Assembly (NCBI GenBank): GCA_036280655.1
Contig: DASUQI010000016.1
Span: forward strand, 32,706-96,705
DNA: 64,000 nucleotides
Direction: 5' to 3'
Origin: DASSJM01 sp036280655
GTDB taxonomy: Bacteria > Actinomycetota > UBA4738 > HRBIN12
This document shows, piece by piece, positions 51,305 through 60,227 of this stretch. Positions within the stretch are counted from its first letter, which is position 1, and every line of letters begins with the position of its first letter. Both the position numbers and the translations under genes were made by a program. The notes under the pieces were generated by a model that ran no database searches, was not told where the DNA came from, and was given only the letters and a program-made list of their open reading frames with translations.

Positions 51305-52477
51305 GTGGGGCGAGTGGATCTGTCGACGGCCGAGATCGTCGACGCGCACACGCATCCGTACCGGCTCGAGGACCTGCTCGGGCGCGACGACGCGGGGTTC
51401 GACACGAGGATCACGTTCCTCGGCGAGTCCTTCGCCTCGTCGTCACGGATCGGCGAGGAGCTCTGGCCGTTCGTCGACGAGCTCACGACCACGACGGTGC
51501 TCGCGTCGGCGGTGCGGCGCTGGCTCGCCGAGCACCTCGGGTGCGAGCCCACCCGCGAGGCCGTGACCGAGGGCCGCGCGAAGGCCCTGCGGGGCGATCC
51601 CGTCGGCTACACGCGGGGCCTGCTCGAGGCGGCCGGCGTCGTCGCGGTGCTCTCGGACGAGGGGTTCCCGCAGCCGCCCGTCCCGGCCGACGAGTTCGCG
51701 AGGACGATCGGCGTGACGGTCCACCGGGTGGTCCGGCTCGAGCCGTGGATCCTGCAGCACCGGGAGGGGTCGTTCGAGGACCTGGTGTCCGGCGTGCTCG
51801 ACGAGGCCACGCGGGCGGCGTCGGACCCCAACTGCGTCGCGTACAAGTCGATCGTCGCGTACCGGACGGGCCTGGACGTCGGCGATCCTCCCTACGCGGA
51901 GGCCAGCGCCGCGTTCGACGCGTGGACGCGCGACGGATGGAAGGAGAGCCGCGAGCACGCCAAATCCGTCCGCGACTTCCTGATCCGCCGCACCCTCGAG
52001 GTGGCGAAGGAGCACGACCGCCCGTTCCATTTCCACTGCGGCGGCGGCGACCCCGACATCGACCTGGGACACGCGCGGCCCGAGCAGCTGTTCCCGCTGC
52101 TCGTCGACCTCCAGGACCAGCCCGTCGTGCTCGTCCACAGCGGCTACCCGTGGATCCGGGAGGCGGCCTACATCGCGTCCGTTCTGCCGAACGTGTACCT
52201 CGAGCTGTCCGAGCTGATCCCCTGGGGGTTCGGCCAGGTCGAGTGGGCGCTCGAGATGCTCGTCGGCACCGTCCCGGCCGCCAAGCTCCTGTACGGCTCC
52301 GACGAAGCCGGGGAGCCGGAGGCCTTCTGGGTGTCGTCCCTGCTCGCGCGCCGGACGCTCGAGCCTGTGCTCGAACGGTTCGTGGACCGGGGCTACGTGG
52401 ACGCCGACGAGGCCGAGCGCCTGGGCCGGCTCGTCCTCGCCGACGCCTGCCGCCGGCTGCACGGGTTGGAGGCCTGA
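51305..52477 (+). CDS. Amidohydrolase family 2 protein, FluG/NodGS N-domain-like
   Basis: 390 aa. Metal-ligand motifs are HTHPY (about 15-19), PFHFHCGGGDPD, VLVHSGYP and the Asp in LLYGSDEAGEPEAFW, as in TIM-barrel amidohydrolases. The order and the motifs resemble the N-terminal half of FluG/NodGS, in which the C-terminal half is a GS domain; here that half is the preceding gene. It could cleave the amide or deaminate the product made by that ligase. GTG 51305 follows a GAGGGCGG site. Confidence 0.88.
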   Translation: MGRVDLSTAEIVDAHTHPYRLEDLLGRDDAGFDTRITFLGESFASSSRIGEELWPFVDELTTTTVLASAVRRWLAEHLGCEPTREAVTEGRAKALRGDPVGYTRGLLEAAGVVAVLSDEGFPQPPVPADEFARTIGVTVHRVVRLEPWILQHREGSFEDLVSGVLDEATRAASDPNCVAYKSIVAYRTGLDVGDPPYAEASAAFDAWTRDGWKESREHAKSVRDFLIRRTLEVAKEHDRPFHFHCGGGDPDIDLGHARPEQLFPLLVDLQDQPVVLVHSGYPWIREAAYIASVLPNVYLELSELIPWGFGQVEWALEMLVGTVPAAKLLYGSDEAGEPEAFWVSSLLARRTLEPVLERFVDRGYVDADEAERLGRLVLADACRRLHGLEA

Positions 52478-52494
52478 CCCGGTAGGGGAAGGAT

Positions 52495-52522
52495 GGAGGG
52501 GCACGCGAACGCGTGCCCCTCC
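52495..52522. terminator. 13-bp hairpin between convergent amidohydrolase and permease genes
   Basis: The arm at 52495-52507 (GGAGGGGCACGCG) pairs perfectly with 52510-52522; the loop effectively opens to CGAACG. It is 18 bp after the amidohydrolase stop and 26 bp before the permease stop, and probably terminates both. No T-tract. Confidence 0.6.
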
Positions 52523-52547
52523 GCAACCGCTCGAATCCTCGAGGGCG

Positions 52548-54107
52548 TCAGGCTGGCGCCGTTCCCGGCGCCACGTCCTCCCTGATCTCCCGCTCGGCCT
52601 CGCCGAGCTCGATCAGCTCCTCGTCGGTCTTGCCCCTCCTCGTCCGCTGCGAGATGAGGTAGATCGCGATGCCCGACAGGACCGAGACGGCGGTGAACGC
52701 GAGCATCCACCAGTTCCACTCGGCGAGCGTCGGGAACCCCGGCGGGTACCACGGTCCGACGAAGATGAACATCACGGCGAGGATGTTCACGACGAACCCG
52801 ACGAAGCCGCACACGTAGAGCCAGCCGGTCGGGACCCGTCGCTCGCGCTCGAACCGCTCGGGCTCCTTGCGCTTGGCGAAGAAGATGTCGAGGAACAGCA
52901 GCGCGGTCGAGATGCACCACACGATCGTCACGCCGGCGTAGAGGATGAAGAAGGGCTTCTGCGCGTCGCTCCCGCCGGAGCCGAAGACGAAGAAGATGAG
53001 GATCGCGAGGATCGACGAGATCGCCGACTGCAGCGTGATCGCGTTCGCCGGCACCTTGTTCCGGTTCACCCTGCCGATCTGGTGCGGCAGGCGCTTCTCC
53101 AAGCCGGACACGAACAGCAGTCGCCCGAACGAGTAGTTGTAGACGACGCCGACCGTCAGGATCACCCACGCCAGCACGAGCGAGACGGCGGCGCCCGTCC
53201 ACCTCCCGAGGGCGACGCCGATCGCCTCGGGACCACCGGTGGTCCCGTTCGCCAGGCCGGCCTCGGTCACCGTCATGATGCCCCAGGTCGACCAGAGGTA
53301 GGCGACGATCACGATGGCGCAGCCCCAGAGCAGGAACGTGCGGATCGCCTTCTCGCCGCCCGTCACCTCGGCGCCCATGTTCAGCGGCGTCTCGATCCCC
53401 AGGAGCGCGAGGATCGCGAACGAGAAGAACGTGAGGTTCGCGGGCAGGCCGAGCGCGAGCTCGTCGCCCTGGAACGGGTTCCACCCGGTTCCGAAGTCGG
53501 TCGACGACCCGTTGCCCTGCAGCAGCCACCACACGCCGGCGAACCCGATCAGGAAGATCGCCGCCGCGTAGAACCAGAACAGCACGTTCACGTAGTTCTG
53601 CGTGACGCGCATCTTCAGATACGACATCAGGGCGCTGAACCAGATCACCGCCAGGACGACGACACCGACGTGCCAGTTCTCGGTGAAGATGCACGGGTAC
53701 TCGCAGGCGGGCTTCGCCAGCACGGCGAACTGCTGGAGGTAGTTCACGAACAGGATCCCGATGAACACCAGCGAGATCGGGCCGGGCCACCACGCCACGA
53801 AGCCGGCGAAGAACCCCCAGAACGGCCCGAGGACCTTGTGGGTCCAGACGTAGAGCGAGCCCTCCTCCGGGAACATCCGCCCCAGCTGCGCGGTCACGAA
53901 CGCCCCGGTGACCAGGAACGTGGCGAACGCCAGGATCCAGAAGATGAACACCGACGGCCCCGCGAATTGCACGCCCGCCGAGTTGTTGATGAACAGGACG
54001 ATCGCGACGAAGATCACGACCAGGTCGAACGGCCCGAGGGTCCTCGTGACAAGGACGGGCGCGACTCGCTCGGAGATCATGGCCTTGTCGTCGACGCGTT
54101 CCGCCAT
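52548..54107 (-). CDS. APC-family amino acid/amine permease
   Basis: 519 aa with about 12 transmembrane segments. Typical APC features are GPSVFIFWILAF in the first part and FPEEGSLYVWTHKVLG in TM3, as well as an ANLTFFSFAILALLGIETP segment. The last about 30 residues are acidic. ATG 54107 follows GGGGTGAGGG. Such permeases carry amino acids, polyamines or gamma-glutamyl compounds; the neighbouring genes argue for an amine. Confidence 0.9.
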   Translation of the reverse strand: MAERVDDKAMISERVAPVLVTRTLGPFDLVVIFVAIVLFINNSAGVQFAGPSVFIFWILAFATFLVTGAFVTAQLGRMFPEEGSLYVWTHKVLGPFWGFFAGFVAWWPGPISLVFIGILFVNYLQQFAVLAKPACEYPCIFTENWHVGVVVLAVIWFSALMSYLKMRVTQNYVNVLFWFYAAAIFLIGFAGVWWLLQGNGSSTDFGTGWNPFQGDELALGLPANLTFFSFAILALLGIETPLNMGAEVTGGEKAIRTFLLWGCAIVIVAYLWSTWGIMTVTEAGLANGTTGGPEAIGVALGRWTGAAVSLVLAWVILTVGVVYNYSFGRLLFVSGLEKRLPHQIGRVNRNKVPANAITLQSAISSILAILIFFVFGSGGSDAQKPFFILYAGVTIVWCISTALLFLDIFFAKRKEPERFERERRVPTGWLYVCGFVGFVVNILAVMFIFVGPWYPPGFPTLAEWNWWMLAFTAVSVLSGIAIYLISQRTRRGKTDEELIELGEAEREIREDVAPGTAPA

Positions 54108-54243
54108 ACCCTCACCCCTTTCCCCTCGGGTGGCAGGCACGACCGAACCGGGTGCGGGCACGCGCCCACCAGCAGTCGTCGATCCATCCTGCACCCATCC
54201 GGGCCGGGCCCGCAAGGCTCTCGTGCGCTCCCGCGAAGTGGTC

Positions 54244-55266
54244 TCAGCCGAGTCCGCGCTCGGCCCGGTACGTGGCCGCAATCTCCTTGAGGGTCTGCCT
54301 CGTCGAGGCGTAGACGTTTCCGGAGGGCAGGTGCCGCTTCGGCGCCTTGGCGACGAACGTGTAGTTCGGGTCGCACACGTTGGCCACCGGGCTCTCGGCG
54401 ATCTGCGAGACGAGCTGATACGCGTCGAGCCTGTCCAGCCCGAACTCGTCGACCAGCCACATCACGAGGTCGCCGTGCGCGATCCGGAACGCGTCTTCGA
54501 GTGGGCGCGCCGAGCCGGTCGACATGACGTGGTTGTCGGTCTCCAGCCGCGGCCAGGGCGTCGCACGGCCTTTGATGAGCTCGACCACGAGGACGGTGTC
54601 CATCGCGGCCTCCACGGCGACGCCGCAGGTCTCGCCCTCACCCTGCCGGCAGTGGCCGTCCCCGAGCGAGAACAGCGCGCCCTCGACGTTCACTCCCATG
54701 TAGCAGGTGGTGCCGGCGCGCATCTCGGGCGTGTCCATGTTGCCGCCGTGGGCGTCGGGGACGAGCGAGGAACGAGCCTCCCCGCCCGCCGGCGCGACGC
54801 CGACGGTCCCGTGCATCGGATCGAGCGGGAGCTCGGTCGTGTACTCCCCGTTCCTCGCCTCGAACCGGATCAGGCGCTTGGCGGCGTCGACGTCGTACCG
54901 CCAGACGATCTCCTCCAGCGGGTCCTGGAGCGTCACCGTGCGCAACGTCGAGGTGAGCGCGCCGAACAACGGGAAGGTCGTCGACATCGCCCAGTCGCGG
55001 GACGGCTCGATCGAGACGAAGTGCAGCGCGAGCGTATCTCCGGGTTCGGCGCCTTCGACGTGGAACGGTCCGGTCTGCGGGTTGAACGCGGCGATCTTCT
55101 GCGAGGGAAGGTCCTCGACCGTCTGGACCAGTCCGGCGAAGCAGTCCTCGGTCCACACCTCGAGCACGTCGCCGGGGTTGACCTTCATCACGGGTTCGAC
55201 GCCCCCGAAGGTCCACGCGTACTCGCTCGGGTCGGGTCGGTAGGCGACGACGTTGAGGTCGGCCAC
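54244..55266 (-). CDS. Acetamidase/formamidase family protein
   Basis: 340 aa. The family pattern is visible in VKVNPGDVLEVWTEDCF, GPFHVEGAEPGDTL, RFEARNG and HGGNMDTPEMRAGTT, and in GDGHCRQGEGETCG. These enzymes hydrolyse short amides to acid plus ammonia. GTG 55266 follows an AAGGAGG site 6 nt upstream. It precedes the APC permease on the same strand by 136 bp and follows an amidotransferase by 47 bp, so the three may be expressed together. Confidence 0.9.
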   Translation of the reverse strand: MADLNVVAYRPDPSEYAWTFGGVEPVMKVNPGDVLEVWTEDCFAGLVQTVEDLPSQKIAAFNPQTGPFHVEGAEPGDTLALHFVSIEPSRDWAMSTTFPLFGALTSTLRTVTLQDPLEEIVWRYDVDAAKRLIRFEARNGEYTTELPLDPMHGTVGVAPAGGEARSSLVPDAHGGNMDTPEMRAGTTCYMGVNVEGALFSLGDGHCRQGEGETCGVAVEAAMDTVLVVELIKGRATPWPRLETDNHVMSTGSARPLEDAFRIAHGDLVMWLVDEFGLDRLDAYQLVSQIAESPVANVCDPNYTFVAKAPKRHLPSGNVYASTRQTLKEIAATYRAERGLG

Positions 55267-55313
55267 GGCAGCCTCCTTCGCGGTGGGTCCGTGCCGATCG
55301 TAGTACGGGTCCG

Positions 55314-56021
55314 TCAGTTGGCGTTCCGGACGAAGGCCCAGAACCTCCGGAAGAGCTCGCGGGCGCGCGCCTCGTGGCGCTCGAGCTCCCGGTCGGCCTG
55401 AGCCCGGATCCGGTCGGTCGAGGAGCCCCACGCCTGTACCCCGTCCTCGCCGGCGGTCTTCAGCCACAGGTCGAGCTCGGCCCGGTCGATCTCGAAGTGA
55501 AACTGGGTGCCCCACGCCTCGCCGTAGCGGAACGCCTGGGTGTGGACCTCGTCTCCGGCGGCGAGCAGCGTGGCATCCTCGGGCAGCTCGAACGTGTCCT
55601 GGTGCCAGTGGAACACCGTGTCGCCGTCCTCGTAGAGGGAGAACAGCGGGTCGGCCGCCGCCTGGGGCGTCGGGCGCAGCGGCTTGAAACCGATCTCGCG
55701 GATCCCGGCCGGACGGACGGGGTGGCCGAGCGCGCGGGCGAGCATCTGACCGCCGAGGCAGATCCCGAGGACGGGCACGCGCGAGGCGACCGCCGCGGCG
55801 ATCAGCTCGCGTTCGGGCTCGAGGAACGGATACCGGTCGGTCATGTCGATGTTCATGTCGCCGCCGAACACGACGACCGCGGAGACGTCGTCGAGCGCGG
55901 GGAGGCGGTCGCTCGCGTGCGCGAGGTGCTCGATCCAGGGGATGCCGGCCGCCTCGAGCGTGGCGGGGGCCACGCCGAACGTCTCCCAGTCGGCGTGCCC
56001 GATCAGCGCGACCGGTCGCAT
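55314..56021 (-). CDS. Type 1 glutamine amidotransferase-like protein
   Basis: 235 aa. The nucleophile is Cys88 in LGICLGGQMLARALG. The His-Glu pair sits in TQFHFEID, with Phe in the place of the common Pro. It resembles the GuaA-type amidotransferase domain group of unknown substrate and the copy at 46228. ATG 56021 is the only good start. It is divergent from the aldolase operon. Confidence 0.88.
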   Translation of the reverse strand: MRPVALIGHADWETFGVAPATLEAAGIPWIEHLAHASDRLPALDDVSAVVVFGGDMNIDMTDRYPFLEPERELIAAAVASRVPVLGICLGGQMLARALGHPVRPAGIREIGFKPLRPTPQAAADPLFSLYEDGDTVFHWHQDTFELPEDATLLAAGDEVHTQAFRYGEAWGTQFHFEIDRAELDLWLKTAGEDGVQAWGSSTDRIRAQADRELERHEARARELFRRFWAFVRNAN

Positions 56022-56161
56022 GCGGCCGAGTCTACCGGCGCCGTTCGTCTCGTCCCGGCGCGCCGTCCGGTCCCGGTCCCGTCATCGGGTCGCGCCGGGG
56101 CGGCGGAGTCTGCGAGACTTCGCGCGAAGCGCGCCCGCGCTCGATCGGACGGAGGGGGCCG

Positions 56162-56992
56162 ATGACCACGAAGATCGGGAAGTCCATGCGCCTCAAGCGG
56201 GTGATCGACCCCGCGGGCGTCTCGGTGATCTGCGCGCTCGACCACGGCATGACCTCGCCGACGTTCCTCGAGCCGCTGGCCGACATCGAGGCGCGGACGC
56301 GCGAGACCGTCGCCGGCGGCGCGAACGTGATCATGATGAGCAAGGGGATGATCCGGGTCGCCGAGCCCGGCTTCTCGCCGACGACGTCGCTCGCCCTGCT
56401 GCTCTCGGCGTCGGCGGACCCGGGGGGCGACCGCCCCGAGATCGTGCAGATCGCCGAGGTCGAGGAGGCGCTCGTGCTCGGCGCCGACGCGGTCGTCCTG
56501 TTCACCGCGCTCGGCGGCGAGACCGAGGTCGGGATGATCGACATCCTGTCCTCCGTCGGCCGCGAGTGCGCGGCGCTCGGGATGCCGTTCATCGCGGAGG
56601 CCGAGTTCCCGACGACCTACGCGACCGTCGAGGAGCTGAAGCAGCAGTACGGGTTCGAGTACCTGAGGCGGAACGTGCGCCTGTGCGCCGAGCTCGGCGC
56701 CGACATCGTCAAGACCAACTGGCCGGGCGACCCCGAGTCGTTCGGCAAGCTGGTCGAGGCGGCGAACGGGATCCCGGTGGTGCTCGCCGGCGGCTCGCGG
56801 CTCGAGGACAAGGAGCTGCTCTGGCGGATGCAGGTCGCGGTCGAGGCCGGCGCGATCGGATGCTCCGTCGGGCGGAACATCTTCATGCACGATTCGCCCG
56901 AGGCGATCACCCGCGCTCTCTCGCGCGTGATCCGCGAGCGGTGGAGCGCCGACAAGGCCCACGAGGCGCTCCTCGAGGAGCTCGGGTCGTGA
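56162..56992 (+). CDS. Class I aldolase of the FbaB/LsrF family
   Basis: 276 aa. The Schiff-base Lys184 lies in DIVKTNWPGD, and ICALDHGMTSPTF with MMSKGMIR are family segments (DhnA-type class I fructose-bisphosphate aldolase, LsrF, ADH synthase). The substrate cannot be told. A GGAGGGGG site precedes ATG 56162, and a 12-bp palindrome CTTCGCGCGAAG (56118-56129) lies upstream. It heads an operon with a zinc dehydrogenase and an FGGY kinase, so a phosphorylated sugar is likely cut. Confidence 0.88.
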   Translation: MTTKIGKSMRLKRVIDPAGVSVICALDHGMTSPTFLEPLADIEARTRETVAGGANVIMMSKGMIRVAEPGFSPTTSLALLLSASADPGGDRPEIVQIAEVEEALVLGADAVVLFTALGGETEVGMIDILSSVGRECAALGMPFIAEAEFPTTYATVEELKQQYGFEYLRRNVRLCAELGADIVKTNWPGDPESFGKLVEAANGIPVVLAGGSRLEDKELLWRMQVAVEAGAIGCSVGRNIFMHDSPEAITRALSRVIRERWSADKAHEALLEELGS

Positions 56993-57035
56993 ACTCGAGG
57001 TCGTTGACGATCCCGGCAGGAAGACGGGTCCCCTC

Positions 57036-58088
57036 GTGAGGGCCGCCTTCATGACCGACGTGAACGCGGTCGAGGTGCGGGAGACCGAAGAGCCCAAGCT
57101 CGACGCGCGTGGCGCGATCCTTCGCGTCGAGGCCTGTGGGGTCTGCGGGACCGACGCGCGGACGTTCTTCAACGGAGACCCGCGCGCGCCGGTCCCGTGG
57201 GTGCTCGGGCACGAGCCGGTCGGCGTGATCGAGGAGGTCGGGCCGGAGGCCGATCTCCCGCCCGGCGTCTCGAAGGGCAACCGCGTGTTCCTCGGCTCGA
57301 TCCTCACCTGCGGCGAGTGCCGGTGGTGCCTCGAGGGGTTCCAGAACCTCTGCGAGCACCATCTGCTCTACGGGTACGACCCGTTCCCCGGCGCGTACGC
57401 CGAGTGGGCGGCGGTGCCACCGATCGCGACGAAGAACCTCATCCGGTTGCCGCCGCATCTCCCCTCGGACCTCGCGACGGTCGCCGACCCGTTCGCGTGC
57501 GCGTTGAACGGCGTCGAGGTCCTCGACGTGAGGCTCGGCGACACCGTCGTGATCCTCGGCACCGGGCCGATCGGCTGCTGGCAGGCCGTGATGTGCCGCG
57601 ATCGCGGCGCGTCCCGCATCTTCATGACCGACGTGAAGCAGGATCGGCTCGACGCCGCGACGGACGTGGTCGGCGCGTTCATCGACGACGCGTTCGTGGC
57701 GGGGGAGGACAACGGGGTCGAGGCCGTGCGATCGCGCACCGCCGGCGTGGGTGCCGATCGCGTGAGCGTCGCCGCGCCGTCCAAGCAGGCGCAGCAGGCG
57801 GCGCTCGAGATGGCGGCCAAGCGGGCGAAGGTCGTGTACTTCGCGGGGTTGCCGAAGCACGATCCCGTGAGCCCGCTCGACATGAACGAGCTCCACTACA
57901 AGGAGCTCGCGATCCTCGGGGCGTACGGCGCGACCCACCGCCAGTACCGGATCACGATGGACTACCTCGACCGGCGACAGGAGGAGCTCGCGCGGGTCGT
58001 CACCCACCGGTTCTCGCTCGACCACATCGCCCAGGCCTTCGAGACGATCCGCGACGGGTCGGGGCTCAAGATGGTGATCCTTCCGTGA
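57036..58088 (+). CDS. Zinc-dependent alcohol/polyol dehydrogenase
   Basis: 350 aa. The catalytic zinc ligands include Cys37 in CGVCGTD and GHE 58-60. The structural zinc cysteines are at 92, 95, 98 and 106 (TCGECRWCLEGFQNLC). The Rossmann motif is VVILGTGPIGCWQAV, and MTDVKQDRLDAA suggests NAD preference by its Asp. It resembles sorbitol/threonine dehydrogenases. GTG 57036 is the start. Its stop overlaps the kinase start (GTGA). Confidence 0.92.
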   Translation: MRAAFMTDVNAVEVRETEEPKLDARGAILRVEACGVCGTDARTFFNGDPRAPVPWVLGHEPVGVIEEVGPEADLPPGVSKGNRVFLGSILTCGECRWCLEGFQNLCEHHLLYGYDPFPGAYAEWAAVPPIATKNLIRLPPHLPSDLATVADPFACALNGVEVLDVRLGDTVVILGTGPIGCWQAVMCRDRGASRIFMTDVKQDRLDAATDVVGAFIDDAFVAGEDNGVEAVRSRTAGVGADRVSVAAPSKQAQQAALEMAAKRAKVVYFAGLPKHDPVSPLDMNELHYKELAILGAYGATHRQYRITMDYLDRRQEELARVVTHRFSLDHIAQAFETIRDGSGLKMVILP

Positions 58089-59605
58089 CCGGTCCCTACG
58101 TGATCGGCTGCGACGTCGGATCGCAGGGGACGAACTGCGCCCTGTACTCGGCGGACGGCACGCTCGTCGCGTCTTCGTACCAGACCTACGACCTGTCGTT
58201 CCCCTTCCCCGGCGCGGCCGAGCAGGACGCGAACGCGTGGCCGGCTGCCGTTGCGGCCGGCGTCCGCGAGCTGCTCGGCCAGGTCGCGGAAGGACCTTCG
58301 GCGGTGAAGGGGCTCTCGTTCGGGTCGCAGCTCGACGGGATGGTCGTGTGCGGCTCGGACGCCCGCCCACTGCGTCCGGCGATGATCTGGATGGATCGGC
58401 GTGCCGAGGCGCAGGCCGCGGCGGCCGCGGAGCGGATCGCGCCCGACGAGTTCTACCGGCACGTCGGCGCGAACCTCGACTCGTCGCACGCGGTCTTCAA
58501 GGCGCTCTGGGTCCGGGACGAGGAGCCCGACGTGTGGGCGCGGGCGAAGTTCCTGTTCACGCCCGGCACGTTCGTCCTCCGCGAGATCGCGGGCCCGGTG
58601 GCGGTTGACTACTCGAACGCGTCCTCGATGGCGCTGCTCGATCCGCGGTCGCGGAAATGGTCTCCCGAGGTCCTCGAGGCGCTCGACGTCTCCGAATCGA
58701 TGCTGCCCGAGGTCGTGGCCGCGACCGAGCCGATCTCGACGATCACCGCCGCGTTCGCCGAGTCCACGGGTCTGGATCCATCGACGCTGGTCGCCGTGGG
58801 GTGCGGGGACGAGATGGCGGCCACGCTCGGCGCTGGGGTCTTCGAGCCGGGGGAGGTCTGCGACGTGGTCGGCACGGCGGAGCCGGTGTGCGCCGCGTCC
58901 AGCGAGCCCCGCGAGGACCCGACGATGCTCGTCGAGTGCCATCCGCACGCCGACCCCGATGCCTGGCTGCTCGAGAACCCCGGGTTCGTCTCGGGCGGCA
59001 ACCTGCGGTGGTGGCGGGACCAGTTCGCGCCGATCGAGCGAGGCGCCGAGGCCGAGGGACTGGGCGATGCGTACGACCTCCTGTCGAAGGAGGCCGAACG
59101 CATCCCGCCCGGCGCCGAGGGTCTCGTCTTCCTGCCGTGCATGCAGGGCGCGATGGCCCCCGAATGGAACGGCGCAGCCCGCGGCGTCTTCTACGGGCTG
59201 ACGCTCGCGCACTCGCGCGCCCACATGACGCGGGCGATCCTCGAGGGGAGCGCGTTCGCGCTCCGCGACATCGTCGAGGCGATGGCCAACGCCGGGCTGG
59301 ACGTCCGCAGGCTCACGATCGTCGGCGGAGGCGCGAAGGGTCCGATCTGGCGCCAGATCAAGGCTGACGTCACCGGCCTGCCCGTCCGGGTGCCGACGAG
59401 CGTTGAGACGACCGCGACCGGCGCCGCGATCCTGGCCGCCGTGGGCGCGGGCCTCCACCCGACGGTGGGCGATGCGGTGAAGGCGTTCGTCGAATACGAG
59501 CCGGACGAGCACCAACCCGACCCGGAGCGACGCGAGACGTACAACGAGTCCTACCGCCGGTACCGCGACCTCTACGCGGCCCTCAGGCCGGTGTTCGGCG
59601 CGTGA
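58085..59605 (+). CDS. FGGY-family carbohydrate kinase
   Basis: 506 aa. The N-terminal phosphate-binding segment is IGCDVGSQGTNCALY, followed by FGSQLDGMVVCG and AMIWMDRRA. The C-terminal family segment is LTIVGGGAKGPIWRQIKADV with TATGAAILAAVG. It is most like the xylulokinase group, but the sugar is open. GTG 58085 overlaps the dehydrogenase stop by 4 bp, so dehydrogenase and kinase are coupled. Together with the aldolase they form a route oxidise, phosphorylate, cleave. Confidence 0.9.
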   Translation: MTGPYVIGCDVGSQGTNCALYSADGTLVASSYQTYDLSFPFPGAAEQDANAWPAAVAAGVRELLGQVAEGPSAVKGLSFGSQLDGMVVCGSDARPLRPAMIWMDRRAEAQAAAAAERIAPDEFYRHVGANLDSSHAVFKALWVRDEEPDVWARAKFLFTPGTFVLREIAGPVAVDYSNASSMALLDPRSRKWSPEVLEALDVSESMLPEVVAATEPISTITAAFAESTGLDPSTLVAVGCGDEMAATLGAGVFEPGEVCDVVGTAEPVCAASSEPREDPTMLVECHPHADPDAWLLENPGFVSGGNLRWWRDQFAPIERGAEAEGLGDAYDLLSKEAERIPPGAEGLVFLPCMQGAMAPEWNGAARGVFYGLTLAHSRAHMTRAILEGSAFALRDIVEAMANAGLDVRRLTIVGGGAKGPIWRQIKADVTGLPVRVPTSVETTATGAAILAAVGAGLHPTVGDAVKAFVEYEPDEHQPDPERRETYNESYRRYRDLYAALRPVFGA

Positions 59606-59732
59606 GCAGCGTTCGGCTCACGACGCGATGAGCTCCTCCGGAGGCGTACCACTCGGACAACGGATTGGATCTCATCCTGGTCGATACGGAGGCGTAGCCG
59701 GCTCGCCGTGAAGTCGCGGGGTCGGCGTGCGC

Positions 59733-59757
59733 CGAAGGGCTGAGGCCCAGCCCTTCG
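59733..59757. terminator. 10-bp hairpin between convergent kinase and Cys-rich protein genes
   Basis: CGAAGGGCTG (59733-59742) pairs with CAGCCCTTCG (59748-59757) around a 5-nt loop. It is 34 bp beyond the stop of the minus-strand Cys-rich protein gene and 128 bp beyond the kinase stop. It could serve both. No T-tract. Confidence 0.55.
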
Positions 59758-59791
59758 ACTCCGTGCCTCAACACTCCGGACTCGGGCGCGG

Positions 59792-59983
59792 CTAGGTCGG
59801 GAAGACCTGGGCCGAGAGGTCAGGCGCCGCGCCCACGATGAAAGCGTTGCAGTCGCACGCGGACTTGAGGCATCGCTGATGTCCCGAGTTCGAGTGAACG
59901 AACTCGGAGTGCCCGCAGGTCGCGCAGAAGGCTCTCTGGGAACCCTCGGGTCGGGTCTCGGAGGGTTCCCGCGAGCGTGCCAT
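59792..59983 (-). CDS. Small Cys/His-rich (zinc-ribbon-like) protein
   Basis: 63 aa. The central part FCATCGHSEFVHSNSGHQRC and the following LKSACDCNAF hold five cysteines and three histidines in a C-x2-C-GH-xn-H-xn-C-x4-C-x-C arrangement that recurs in small actinobacterial zinc proteins. The start at ATG 59983 is preceded by a weak site. No partner is evident. The GC content and codon use are slightly lower than in the flanking operon. Confidence 0.6.
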   Translation of the reverse strand: MARSREPSETRPEGSQRAFCATCGHSEFVHSNSGHQRCLKSACDCNAFIVGAAPDLSAQVFPT

Positions 59984-60227
59984 ACATGGACCGTAAGCCG
60001 CCTGGGGGATGCACTACATCGGCCGAAAGTCCTAGATGGCTCGCACGCTGAACGGCGCGGGCTCAAGGATCGGCACCTAGCGATCCATCTCCCGCAGCAT
60101 CCCGACCAGCACCGCCCGGACGACACGGTCCTCCTCGGCGTCGATCATGTCGTTCGGATCGCAATCAGCGATTGAGTTTCTCGCCTGAAGCCGGAGGTTT
60201 ACATCAGGGTGTTACGGCGGCGACGGC
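59984..60227. other. Intergenic stretch without clear gene
   Basis: I see no supported gene or RNA here. A short minus-strand frame (stop at 60079-60081) encodes the fragment MIDAEEDRVVRAVLVGMLRE without a ribosome binding site; it may be chance or the remnant of a gene. Base composition is less GC-rich than average. Confidence 0.5.

Noticed and set aside
59583..59774. 63-codon minus-strand ORF overlapping the kinase 3' end
   Set aside because: It runs across the hairpin at 59733-59757 and has no ribosome binding site.
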